Part shown: piece after piece, positions 23,701-35,600 of the stretch
How positions within the stretch are numbered: the stretch's first letter is position 1
Layout of the letters: each line of letters starts with the position of its first letter
DNA from: a virus
Direction: 5' to 3' (one strand)
IMG/VR virus record: IMGVR_UViG_3300042691_017518
Coordinates: 1 to 64,000 of that record
Length of the DNA stretch: 64,000 nt
Notes under the pieces: model-generated
What the model saw: only the letters and a program-made list of their open reading frames with translations
Told to the model about the DNA's origin: nothing
Databases searched by the model: none
Position numbers and translations under genes: made by a program

Positions 23701-26618
23701 GTTTTTATTTCTTCCTCTCCAAGTTTAACAAAGCTTGAAATAGCTAAATCTAATTCTCCTTGAGCTAGTTTATACTCTAATAGTTGAATCTCTTTTTCTA
23801 AAGTTCCTATAGTAACCTGGCTTTTAGCACTTCTACTTAAAGTAGCTAATCTACTGGCTAATTGAGCAATAACTTCTTTAATGAATTTTTCCTTGTTCTC
23901 TATAATAGGATCCTTAACTTCTTGTTCTTCTGGTTGTTCTTCTTGTGCTTGCTCTTTTTCTATACTATACAATCTATCTTCAGGTAAAAAGTTTTCTTTT
24001 ACTAATGCTCCTAAATATTGAGCATCAAGAATACTTTTTGCTAAAGGCATTATAGTAGTTTGTAAATCTCTACGAGCAGTAGAATTTTGTTTATTAAACT
24101 TAGCTTTTACCCATTTAATAAATCTTTCTTTAGCAGCTTTTAAATAAGCCCAAAAACTTCTTTCTTCTGGTGCTAAATCTTGAGTTTCTTTAAACTGAGA
24201 AACAATTTCTTGAGCAAGAATTTTACCTAATGCTTCTTTTCTAAATTGAATTTCTTCAGTATAAATATCTTTATAGTCCTCTTTTACTACTGAATACTCT
24301 GTAGTATTTACTACTGTTTCTAAAGCTTTTTGTATAGAAGGATCATTAATCATGATCTCTACAGCAAAGTGACCAATTTCTTCAGGAAGAGTATCTAGTT
24401 TTGCATCATCTGCAATACCTATAAGAGCATTAGCAAAATCTGCTACACCTAGTATACCTTTTTCATATCTATCTTCAAACCTTTCTATTAAATCGTTTAT
24501 GGCAGCTATTTCAATACCGTGAAGTTTTGCCCAAACATAAAGTTTTTTAGTCAGTTCTTCTATTGGCGCTTCTTGAGTCTCACTTTCTAATTGCCTAAAC
24601 ATTCCATTGGCAAAAGGAGAATAGTAATCTGCTGAAGTAACGGCCATATTTTTATACCCAGCAATATAGTAATTACCTTTTTTGCTTAGTCTAAGATTCC
24701 AATCAGTATCTCCAATAGTTTTAGAAATATTTGCTAAAGCTTTGTTTAGTTCGTCTACTTGAGACTCACTTAAAGTTTTACCGTAAACATAATTCCAGTA
24801 AATATCATCAGCTGCTTGTTGGTAGTAGTTTAATTTTTTCTTTTGATAAAAAATAGGAGTAGGTTTAGCTTCTTTTTTAACTTCTACTTCATTCCAAGTA
24901 TTGCCGTATTCGTCAGTAATTACTTTAGGACTAAATCCTTGTTTTCTAAGAATATTAGCTACAGTATTTTCGTAGAAATTATATATAGGTTTAAGAGCAC
25001 CAAATCCTTCTGTCTCAACTCTTTCAAGTTCTTGTTTAAGTTGGTTTATTTCAGTATTTATTGGAAGTAATTCTTCTTCTATTTTACTTGACAAATCAAC
25101 AACTACCCAATTATTTTTTTTTGCTATTTCATTGGTTTTTAAAAAGTATTCTGCTTCACTTTTAGAAGTAAATTTATTTTGATATCTAAATGTAGGAGTA
25201 TTAGGTATTTCGCTAGCAGAACCCCCAATTACTCCATATCTTAACTTTGTGTCAGTACTTTTTTTTCTTTTTTCAAGTTCCGCAATTCTATCTTGTTTTT
25301 CTCTTTTAAACTCTTCTAATGTAGTGTGACCTTCTATTTTACTAGCTGTATTACCACTAGGAAATAATACTTTCTCATATCCTTTTTTAGCAGAGTCTTG
25401 AATGATAGATTTAACAAAGAATGTAACCCAGTTATTGTCTTTGTTTAGGAGTTGTAAGAATTGATTTCCTTTATTATCAAAAGCTGCATTTAAAACTTCA
25501 TTTATTAAAGGTTGTTCTAATGCTTTTTCTAAAAGTATTCCTTTTGATTGCTTACCATCAATTGTAAAATCAATATAAGGTTTGTATGTATCAGATGTTT
25601 TACCAACATTTGTTATTTTTATAATATTTCCTTTAGAGTTAGTATAGGTAAACCCTAATAGTCTTTTATAATCCCCTTTATCTAAAACTAAATCTTCTTT
25701 GCTCCTACCTTTTTGAAACAAATCAGATTGTACTTCTAGTATTCTACGAGTTTTGGTAGGAGTTCCTCCTTCATAAACTAAACCATATAAACCGCCTCTA
25801 ACTCCTAAATTAGTATCTCCTTCAAAAAATTCATCTTGTTCTGCTTGTTTTTGTCCTATGACTGCATCATCACTTCTAAACCACCCTATACCTTTATCTG
25901 TAGCAAACTGAGCATGCCCTTTAATAGAAGGAGTAATTTCTGGTGTAGCTATTTCTTGTTCTGTATAATTAGTTCCACCTGGAACTGTTAGGTTAGAGTA
26001 ATATTGAGAATTATTTCTTCTTCCTTTTGTTTCTATATCATTTATAGCATCATTATACGTTTCATAAATATTAAAAGCAGGTTGATTATTGTTGTCAAAA
26101 TACTCAATATAATATTTACCTACATTATCGCTACTATCTGATACATTATAAGAAGTTTCTACATCATTTATCTTCTTTATAGAAGCTTCATTTAAAGTAT
26201 TAGTAGTTAAAGTACCGCCTTTTAATATTTCTTCTTTAGCAGTATTAATCTCAACAGTATAACTATAGGTAGCAGCAATAGAAGTAGCTATTTCCCCTTT
26301 AGTCATACCTGGTTTAGCAATTTCTTTAAAAATCTCTAATTGGTCATTTGAAACTCCTTGTTTTTGCAAGTCATTTAGCCATCCTTGTAATTTATCTTGA
26401 GTAAATACATTACGTTGTATTTTTTCTAAAGCATCAATAATTTTTAAAGTAGCATTAACAGTTCCTGGAGTAATATTTAATTGTTCTAGAGTAGGAAACT
26501 TTTCATTTCCATTTTTATCCATCCAAACACTAATCATAGCTTTAAGAGCACTTGGATGAATTCTAGCAGAGTTTTTTAATGCTTGATAATCTGGATGTGA
26601 TATATTTATACAATACAT
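20754..26618 (-). CDS. giant late polyvalent protein, 1954 aa (probable ejected virion protein)
   Basis: The last late gene, starting 3 bases after the RNAP-protein stop. The N-terminus (residues 1-130) looks helical. Residues about 235-580 resemble a domain common in phage and plasmid polyvalent proteins, with hallmark pieces GHAQFATDKG (about 236), ILEVQSDLFQKGR (about 292), GYEKVLFPSG (about 412) and YGNTWNEV (about 573). An LPEEIGHFAVE segment near 740-752 is zincin-like but lacks a canonical HExxH. The rest is long and helical, with one hydrophobic stretch near 1765-1785 (LYLNIVAVLAGLANLA). In crAss-like phages the giant proteins next to the RNAP are packaged and ejected; I infer the same here. 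Enzymatic activity is not established. Confidence 0.8.
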   Translation of the reverse strand: MYCINISHPDYQALKNSARIHPSALKAMISVWMDKNGNEKFPTLEQLNITPGTVNATLKIIDALEKIQRNVFTQDKLQGWLNDLQKQGVSNDQLEIFKEIAKPGMTKGEIATSIAATYSYTVEINTAKEEILKGGTLTTNTLNEASIKKINDVETSYNVSDSSDNVGKYYIEYFDNNNQPAFNIYETYNDAINDIETKGRRNNSQYYSNLTVPGGTNYTEQEIATPEITPSIKGHAQFATDKGIGWFRSDDAVIGQKQAEQDEFFEGDTNLGVRGGLYGLVYEGGTPTKTRRILEVQSDLFQKGRSKEDLVLDKGDYKRLLGFTYTNSKGNIIKITNVGKTSDTYKPYIDFTIDGKQSKGILLEKALEQPLINEVLNAAFDNKGNQFLQLLNKDNNWVTFFVKSIIQDSAKKGYEKVLFPSGNTASKIEGHTTLEEFKREKQDRIAELEKRKKSTDTKLRYGVIGGSASEIPNTPTFRYQNKFTSKSEAEYFLKTNEIAKKNNWVVVDLSSKIEEELLPINTEINQLKQELERVETEGFGALKPIYNFYENTVANILRKQGFSPKVITDEYGNTWNEVEVKKEAKPTPIFYQKKKLNYYQQAADDIYWNYVYGKTLSESQVDELNKALANISKTIGDTDWNLRLSKKGNYYIAGYKNMAVTSADYYSPFANGMFRQLESETQEAPIEELTKKLYVWAKLHGIEIAAINDLIERFEDRYEKGILGVADFANALIGIADDAKLDTLPEEIGHFAVEIMINDPSIQKALETVVNTTEYSVVKEDYKDIYTEEIQFRKEALGKILAQEIVSQFKETQDLAPEERSFWAYLKAAKERFIKWVKAKFNKQNSTARRDLQTTIMPLAKSILDAQYLGALVKENFLPEDRLYSIEKEQAQEEQPEEQEVKDPIIENKEKFIKEVIAQLASRLATLSRSAKSQVTIGTLEKEIQLLEYKLAQGELDLAISSFVKLGEEEIKTVKNALLKGRSSGIINNGTLNTSMKFVEMYENLFNSFIQSVIDNKIPYEETEEVRKLIHNLIIDLTETRGIAQNLLNKSAREVVDAANTDANGEKIDKDFDSGAMLEDTAEDVSIWRFQVGNYKYADSKIIKAAHKIIFDSVAKVKRYATGVANDLLKAQENLFKAGGKIQDLIELDENGNPTHFFIREYQWSKYYAKMDEAKAKMAADLGFEDYSQIQVVFLNPAELIAYNKAWRNFFDENTIKKKVISDSGEETEITVPNDSFRNPRFDEIMANPATKAYYDLLIKTKKEAVNKLPVQYRTEKTIYMVPPVLKSTLERLEKVRGGKSFMSTMATLGRESLFIDANDTQFGENSSEVFKQLNVLNNKMVPIHFTRKLDSVDNLSYDVARSVTLFSEMAENFQEMNKISGDLGALQYALAERNYFTDAKRTQRKKGVESVEYATLENLMDSHVFGIERKALATNPIPENKITKALGIAGKQFSATKASQRFAAFIRNNNLAFNIPTALSGYLKGTGDSIIEDAIGIYTTTESKNWARLEFGSNLFQVLGEVGKAKQTNKMHLMLQQTEVVGLEKMLYETTRTRGARKLLNRDVMYTTFATGDYGIKGRIALAIYDNYRLYNNQFLTRYNFFQKRIAENGGVTDKTFDKQISKEWADLREKSLYNAYEVIDGNLSVKPEFKKYVTDKVLNSAKGKIEHVSTYVDGTLSATDKGKLSRSIAGDFLLMHRGWFIGLVDTRFRKEGTNLITEEEEIGTYRATSSFLYNAFYKTLVKDKAGLQAAFATWHTLSPARKRGVMKTALDLLYLNIVAVLAGLANLAADDADDEDWTTQYMAYQLNRLLLEQGAAWSPAELANMIDEPVVGARMIKDLLDFSEAFNPEVYESGMYKGSSHAGKFWFRKQPLKNVYEMQFPELKNRFIKTMTDSKWYEWMTPEQAHSMTNSSSFVNWFMPSGIGQDADSKNENMQVIIQDLQEDPEEYNEFN

Positions 26619-26621
26619 ATT

Positions 26622-29600
26622 TTAACAGTTTTTAGCATGTTCAATTGCAGCTATTTGTTGCTCATAATTCAAAGATATGAAAACTTCTTGAGGCATTCTT
26701 TCTTCTTCAGGTAGTTTTGCAGTAGCTTCTTGATATTCATTCCAATATTCTTGTTCGAATAATCCCATTTTTTCTGTTGTCGCTGTATCTAAAGATGCTA
26801 AGAAAGCAGGTTTAGCTGGAGTTACTGGAGTAGATGGTTGAGTAGTAGAAATATTTTGATAAGCTTTAGCAAGAGCTTCTATAAATTTATTCTCTCCTGT
26901 AGATTCCCAGAATTTATCTCCTATTACATTATGTGTAGATTGTTCAATATAAGCTAAACCACCTCTTTCATTTATTCCTTGAACTAACTCAGGATGTTGT
27001 TTAAGTTTTTCTGTAAGAATATCTGTCATTATAGAGAAAGTATCTCCAATCTTACCACCTCTAACCTTACCACCTTTTAAATCATAACCTGCTTGATTAA
27101 ACTCTCCAGATTTCCAAGTTTGATAAGCATGTTCAGAATTTACATATTCTTTTCCTTTATAAGTTAATCCTACTGTATTACCTACATTGGTAAGTTTTTT
27201 AGCAAACTCAGAACCTTTACTTGAAATATTTTCAGGTTTAACACTAGTAGCTGGTTGAGCGGGCTTTAATTCATTAATTATATCTTTATATGTTCTTTTT
27301 AGACCATACTTCTGTTGAAGAGCATTTGATACTATAAGTTGTTTATCTCCTGGATCAGGAATATTTGTGTCTTCATAAAGCTGATTAATTAAATCCATTA
27401 ATCCACTTTTATTTATATTTTCTAAATCACTTGCTGTAGAACCATCAGTTGCATAAAATGAAAAGTTACCTTCACCATAAACATCTTTCCATTCATATAA
27501 ACGTGGACTTACTTTATTATCTTTTTCTTCTAGTTTAACCATCCATGTTTTAGCATCTCTTTCAAATACAATTGCAGAAGTACCAGCTGGATCAGGATCA
27601 ATACGAATAACTTTAGTTTTGTTATTATCAAATAATAAAGGAGTTTTTAATTCTGTATCTCTAGCCCCAAAGAGATTACGACTCTTATATGTTGTTTCAA
27701 TCAGTCTAAGATTAGCACGTAACCATTTAACATCTTCTTCAGTTAATTGATTACTAACTTTGCCTTCAACACTAGTAGATGATTGAGTAGTAGGTAATAT
27801 AGAACCTAATTCAGGAATACTTTCTTCATTAGTTACTTTAGTAGGCGCTACAGTAGTTGTAACATCTGCTGCTGTTGGAGTTTCTCCAATAGCTGCTAAC
27901 ATTGCTGCATCATTTGAGGCTATTTCATCAGCTATTTGATTTGATGGCGCTGGTGTATTACTTACTTTTGGATTAGGCGTAGCTTTAATATCAGAAAGTA
28001 CAGAGTTTTCTATGTCTTTAAAATAATCGTATTCTAATGTAAAGTTAGAAGTTCCTAAAGTAGATACTCTTTGATACATTACTGTGTCAATATCTCTTTT
28101 ACCGTCAAAATTATCTGGATTTTTTTGATCAAATTTAGTAGGAACGTATTTATATAAGTAAATAGCATTTCTTTCTCCATAAACTTTGATAAAAGGCACA
28201 GGAGTATTGTTAGGAATTAACCCTTTGTTTTTGTCTTTGTTAATTATCAATGCTCCTTTAGGAGTTTGAATAATACCTCCTTTAGAATTCTTAGCTGCTT
28301 CGGTTACTACATTATTTAATTGCGTTCCCGTAGTTCCACCTTCTTTTTCTCCTATAGTTTTGTCAATTTTTACTGCAGGTACTAAGTTTTCTTTATCGTA
28401 GTTATTTCTTAAGAACTGATCAATAAATCTTTTTTCCCAAATAGCTTTATCGTCTGATAATTTTTGAGAATCTAGAGATTGTTCTAAGAAAACATTAAAA
28501 GGATTTCCTTTAGAGTCTACAATATTATTAGCAATCTGGAATTCATTAGTCCAGAATTTTACAGGAATCATATTTGCAAAACTAAAAGGACCAAAACCAT
28601 AACCATTAGCAAAGTAAGTGTATTTAACTAAGTCTAATGCTAGTTCTTTTACTTCTGGATTAGAATCTTGCATCATTCTTTCCCAAGCATATTTTACTCG
28701 TTGAATTTCTACAGGTTTTTTACCTGTATTGTAATATTCTATACGTCTAATAGGTGAATAAGCATTAGCTTCTACTACGTATAGTTTATCTAAGAACATT
28801 TTGTAAGGCGCATCTGCAGGAATTTTATTTTTTAATTCCATTAGTCTATTTGGCGTAGAACCTAAAATGTCTTTGCTTTGAGAATATCTGAAGAAAGGAA
28901 AATTAGAAGCTATAAAATTAATAAAATGAGTATTAATCATCTGTGCTTCTTTCTCTGTTAAAGACTTGTTTCTTTTAAATTCAGCAAAAGTATTTTTTAA
29001 TTCGCCTAGTATAGAAAAACTAAATCCACCTTGTTCATTAATAGTTCCTATTGAAGGGAAGATTTTATTTAAAACATTAATAGGAGATATTAGGCCATAT
29101 TTAGTAAAGCCAGGAATCATTATTTGCTCACTACCACCCCAGAAAATTTCTTCAGCTCCTTGAATTTTGTTTGTGTCTTTTTTAATTTTCTCTAATACAT
29201 TACGTTGTTTTTGCAACATTGTATAGTTAGCAGCACTTGTAGGCCCAACACCTGTAGTATCTACTCTAGATGCTTGAATGCCTTGACCTAATTCTCCAGC
29301 AGTTTCATACCAATCTCCAAAAGCTTTTAATACAGCTGATTGTACAATATAGTAATCTACTGATTTATCAGGATTAAGATTCTTTTCTAGTAAATCTGTT
29401 GTAAAATCTACAGCTGCTACTGTAGCAGGATCTATACCTGCTTCTTTTAATTTAGCATTTAATAGTCCTTGCCATTTGTTTTTAATATCTGAGAATTGTT
29501 TTTCTTCAGAAAGAGACCCACGATCATTGTAATATTTTTGAGTTAACTCTAAAATTACAGGTTGGTTTATGAAAGCATAAATGAAATCTTCCTGTATACC

Positions 29601-32600
29601 TAATCGTTGCATTAGAGCAATTGTATTAGCAGTAAAGGTGTTCATATTCAAGAACGATGCGATTGGATCTTTGGCGTTATCTACTACTGCTGCCAAGTCA
29701 GTTGCTAATAATTTAGAGATTCTTTGACCTTGATTATTATAAACTTGATTTAACATTAAGTATTCTTGGCCATTAACTGTTATAGGAGACTTCAAAGCTA
29801 AATTAGTAAACTGAGCTTTAGCATGATGAGTATTATGGTTAGCAAATATACCAATCAGTTGTTTACCCATCATATTACGACGGAAAAGTTCTAACTGTGT
29901 AGAAGGATAGTTAATGTTAAAGTCTGCGTCATCTAAATCATCAGCAGCTTTTGTTAATTCTTTACCTTTTAATTTATTAGCTTTAGTTACTTCACCAGCT
30001 TGTAATAATCTAATTCTAGCAGATGATTCTCTTAATGACTCGAAGTTACCTGGATTAAGAATAGATGCTGCAGTATTCTCGTTTTCTAATATACCGTGGA
30101 TAATATCTAATTTTTTATTATCTCTAGCTTTTTTAGAGTTAGCTGTTATAGGATTAAAATCTTTAGACATTAATCTTTTAGCAATAAAGTTAATAGCATT
30201 TTGATCTACTTCTTTTATTTCTGCCATAGCCTCGTTAAAAGGCATATATTCTTCCTCTAATTCTTTGTAAAATCCGTCAATAGTATCCTGAATAAATTTC
30301 ATCCAAACTGGATCAGGATCTTCACCAGTAGTTTGAGCCATTGCTAAAGCCGCTTTTTGATCGTCTTTTGCTTGCTTAATTGCTTCTTTAAGTTCTAAAA
30401 ATTCATCTGTTTCAGCAATTTCTTTTTTAAGTTCATATGCTTCTGCTTGTTTTTCAAGAAGATCTCTACGCACTTTAATCATTCTATCTTGATCCTCTTC
30501 TTTTTTAACAGTAGCTTTTATAAACCTAACGTAATCTCTGAAGTTTTTATAAATATTTTCTGCAACTAATGTAGCCTCTTCTTGTGTTTTAGCGCTATCA
30601 TAGTATCTTACAGTTTTAGCTTCACCTTTTTTATTTACAGTAAAAGCTTTAGCCATAAAATAAAGTTTATCAATATCGAAGTCAAGCCCTGCTACAGTTG
30701 TAACTTCTACAGGTAATATTACAGTTCCTCCCATTGAAATAGGGGTAAACCCTACTACTTCAATATTAAACATAGAGTATTTATCTTCCGTTGGAATACG
30801 ATATCCTACTATTTTTAATAAATCTGCTGCCTGCGGATTATTACGAAGTGCTTCAATGTCTACTTCTCCTTTAGAGTTCTTAGGAAAGAATTGTTTAGAC
30901 CAAGCAGGCAATAAAGCTTGATAAGTTATAGTTCCTGTCTCTTCATTTACAATCATTTTTAATTGATCAGATACTCCAAAAGCAGTAGTGTTGATCAAAG
31001 CGCCTCCATTAATTTTTTGCTTAGTTACACGATTCTTAAAGAAGGAGTTCATAACTGCTTCCATTTTGTAAGCAATCATAGGGTGGTATAAAGGCAATGC
31101 AGTTCTTACTGCTTTCTCACCATTCTTTAAAACTACCTCAATAGGAGCTAAAGCATCAAGATATTCTTGACCCATCTCTCTATCAATAACTTCCTTGCGT
31201 AGTTCCGCAGCTAATTTTTCGTAGTTAATTGTACCATCAGGATTTTCAAAGATTTCTCGTACATCTTCAAAAGATGTTTTTAAATCTTCTACTATTAATT
31301 CTTGAAATAATCTAGCAACTTCAGATCCTTTCATAGACTTTCCACCTACAGTATAATCTCCGTCTAATTTAATATCTCCGATAATTAGATTTCTTAACTG
31401 AGTACCAAAGTTACCACGCTCATCTACATAGTGAGGAGGAGTCTCTTGCTGAAGTCTCCAGTCTTCTGTTTTAAGATTTATAATTTCAGCATTTTCAGGA
31501 AGTTTATAACTACCATCTGGTTGTTCTTCATACTCAGTAAATCTTACTTTGTTTTCTTTATCTATAGTATTTCCTATACCTCCTACTTTAACAGCAGATT
31601 CAAAAATAGCTGTGTCAATTTTTCCTGATTCCATATCAGCATATAGTGCTGCAAGTTTTGGGTATAGAAAATTACCCGCTGCATCTTTCTTTTCTGCGAA
31701 AGATTTAGTAAGTACTGTTTCAGCATTTTTAATTTGTGTAGGAATTACCACTCCATCTTCTATTCTATGAGAAAAGATAAATGGTTTTTCTGGTTTAAAC
31801 GGAGGGTTTAAAAGATTTAAATCTTCTATAGTTTCTTTCCCCGCTTTCATTCTAACCATAGCTGCATCGTGTTCAGGAGTCCATCTTCCTAAACCTTCCA
31901 TAGTTTCTTTTCTTCTCTCTGCAGAAATAAAAGTAGCAGCATCTGTATAGTTATGATCAGTAGTAGTCCAAGTAGTTCTTAAAACTTTTTTCTCTGCTTC
32001 TGGTATATTAGCTCTATCAATAATAGCTAATATATGGGATTGAGTTTCTTTTTTTGTAGGAGCAGCTTCATCATTAAGAATGATAGCTTTATAATAATCT
32101 CTTTGATTTTCTGTATTTGAGAACATTCCTGGACTCAATACTTGCTTAAATCGTTTTTGATAATCTGTAGTGTTTTTATAAAACGCAGGATCTCCTCCTA
32201 GTAAAGTCGTTAACTGCGTGTTCATATAATAAGTATTCAATAAATAGCTTTTAAAGAAGTCAGTAGAATCTTTAATAGTTTTATCAATTACTTTTTCAGA
32301 GAAAGCGATCTTTCCAGTTGTATCGTTAACTGCTAGAATAACCCCTTTCTTCTTTAAACTATCTATTTCTTTTTTAAAGAACTTAGATTTAGTAATATCT
32401 GCATCTAAGAATTTTTCAATCTCTGCTCTAACCTTAGCTTCGTTAAAACCTTTTTTAGTATCTATTTTACCGTTAAGGAAATCTAGAATCTGAAACTTGG
32501 TTCCTTTATTAAAATAGTTAGGTATACGTCTTAGTACTGAATCAGTTTTACTTGTTTGTAGTTTTTTAATTCTACCAAATTCTGCTTCAGCCGTCTTTAC

Positions 32601-35600
32601 TAATCTATCTACTATTTCTTCTCTACTAAATTTTTCTCCTCGGATGTAAGCAATAGTAGGAGAATCTGAAGGAATAGGGAGTTTATAATAAGCTTTCTTT
32701 AAAGAGTTGCTGTTATAAAACATTGCCATAGAAGTAGCTTCCATTTCAATATCAGACATGTCAGCATAACTAGCTGCTTGCTTTTTACCTTTACGAGTAA
32801 GACCGTCTAATAAAACAGAGTGAAAGTTTTTCTGAAAGTTTGAATCTTGGTCAAGTAAATCTTCCAATATAGGTAAGTTACTCATCAAAGGATCTCCTGC
32901 AATCTCTTTTAAATACTCTTGTAATTTATCATAATCAGTAAACTTACTTAATTGCTTATCTAGGAATCCAGATAAAATAAGATTGTAGACAGTTTTATTA
33001 TCTATATTTCTAAAAGAGGAAACAACTTCTCTTTCTAGTACAGGAGTTATTTTTCTAGCAAGTTCTTCTATTAAAGTTTTTTCTTTTCTGTTTTCTTTTG
33101 TTATTAGCTCTTCTGTAGGTTTTAAGAAAGCAAAAACATTATTTCCTTCAGAAAGTTCCTTAGCTATTTTATTAACAGTACTTAAAAGGTCGATAAGATT
33201 TTTCCATTCAAACTTTCCTTCTTTAGGACTTACTACATTTTGTAAATCTTGTTTGCTTAAATTGATACCGTTTTTAGTAAGCAACTTAGATACGTCACTT
33301 AAAGTTCTATCAATAGTTTCTGCAGTTAAAGTACCTCCTTGAGCACTTTGATTTTTTACTAAGAAATCATAGATAGTTAAAAGATTTTTAGCAAACTGCT
33401 TTGCCTTTTCAGTATCAATAGTTTCTAAATCTTCTTTTAATAGAGGATTACTATGAGTTAAAAACTGTGCAATAATCTCTTCTTTAATTACTGCATCTAA
33501 ACCTTTTCTGTTAGAGTCAATAATAGAATAAGTCCCATTCTTTTCGTAGACAGCTTTAAACACTGCATAGTTTTTAGAACCTACTGAAGCAAATAATTCT
33601 GTTTTAAGAATAGGATCAACTGCTAATCTTTTTAGAATATCTTTAATATAAGGCTTTTCTTTTTCTATATCTTGAAGCTTCTGCATCATCTCTGACATAG
33701 AATAGCTATTAGCAATTTTAGAAATTAGATATCTAAATACTGCAGCGGGGTCTTCTTTAGACACTACTCCAAAACCATTTATCACTTGTGCAGCATTAGC
33801 ACGGTTGGATTTATATTTAGGGATAGTAGCAAAGAAAGCCTTGAGTCTTTGGCTTACTGATTCAAAAGCATTTGTTTCAATATGAGAAGTCATCCAAGAT
33901 TCTTCATAAACTTGGTCTTCATTTTCATATTCTTTAAAGCTATCTTCTTCAGCAGTCTCTACTTCTCTTGCAGTTTCTTTAGTATTTTTAATACCTGAAT
34001 AAGAGATTTTTAAACCTCTGCGTAGTAAGCTTTGATTGAATCTTTCTAGAAGATCTGTAACACCAGTAAATTGAAGTATCTTTTTCTCTACTAATTCTCC
34101 GTCTTCATTCTTTACTTTAATAGCAATTTTTTCAACTTTTTCTCCTCGATTAGTTAAAACATTATATAATTTTTCTAATCTTTTTAAGTGCTCTATTTTA
34201 TTTTTAGCAAGACTGTATTTCATCTCTCCTGCTAATCGAGATAAAACAGTTGAATACAACTTATGGACACCTATTTTAGAGATTACTTCTTTATCGTTTA
34301 GTCTAGATTCAGGATCTAACTTATTACGATACTGAGTAATTATCTCGTCCATTAAAGTTTCTAAGTACTCAAAAGCTTGTCTTTCTTCTTCTACATTATC
34401 GTATCTAAGATCAGGTGCAGTTTCTTGTCTAAGTCTTATACCTTCAGGCATTCTAGTGCTCTTAAACTTAATAGCATGTTTGTAAATGCCTAAGTTTATA
34501 TCTTGGAAAATATTATCTATGTTTATTCTAGCTTCTGGAAAGAAGAATACTTTAAGCATTTTTCTCATAGCATTAAACTGTTTTGCAAGTTTAACACTGC
34601 CATTAAAAGCATCAATTAAATCTCCAGCAGGAGTAGTAAGAGACTTCATAGCCTCAGAACGAAAATCAAAGCCAGCATCAGCTTCTTTAGTATTCTCTTC
34701 TGCTACAAAGTCCATGAATTTATCAGCAAGTAATTCCTCTACTTGTAAGAAAGAAGGCATTCTATAGATAACAGTGCCGTCTTTTTTAGTAACTTTTCTA
34801 AGAGGCAATTCATCTTTAAATCTTTCGTAAGCTTCGTTAATTAAATCTATTCTTACACTAAGAGGTAAAGCTAAGTTAAATACAATATGGAATGCTTCGT
34901 GGTAACTAGTTCCAGGTAAAGCATTTTTACTTAAGAATAAAGCAGCCTTAGTAAATACTCCATGAAGTTCTTTTCCATTTTTGCGAGCTTCTAATAATTG
35001 CTCATAAGTTTCTTTTGGAAGATATTTCTCAAGAGACTCTAAGTTTCTAAAAACTTTAACAGTTCCTTTTTTACCACTTCCTCTTGTATAAGCTTTGCCT
35101 ATTTTATCTTTAAGCCAGTTTAACTCTTCTTCTTGATTCCAAGTAGTAGCATCTTCTCTAGGAGCTAATCTAAAAGGAGTATCTGTATTAGGTTCTGGTC
35201 TGTCAAAGTTTCCATCAAAATCTAAATCATCATCATTCCAAGCAGCAGCTCCAGGAGTATAAGTCTCTGTGCTAGTAGGATCTTCTGGTACTATTTCGTT
35301 AGATACTTCTATAATAGAATTAAGGTCAGGTGCTTCGTCTTCAGGTAAACTTGTTTCTACTTCTGATTCTATAGTAGCAGCTAAATCAAAAGATGCTAAA
35401 GCTGCACCTATAATGCTGGACGCCGCTTCTGTAGCAGCTTCTTCTATATCAGATACTTTTTCATTTATCTTTCCTTCAGTCTTTAATTTTTCTTGAAAAG
35501 CTACAACATGTTTATCTTCAAAAAACTTTTTAGTTGCTGCAGATCTTACTGCGCTAGTAACATCAGGCCCTAAAGTAAATGTATCATTAGCATTTTGTCT

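Noticed and set aside
24359-24400. EEIGH segment in the 1954 aa protein as a zinc peptidase site
   Set aside because: It lacks the first histidine of HExxH and a clear third ligand, so I mention it only as zincin-like and assign no activity.
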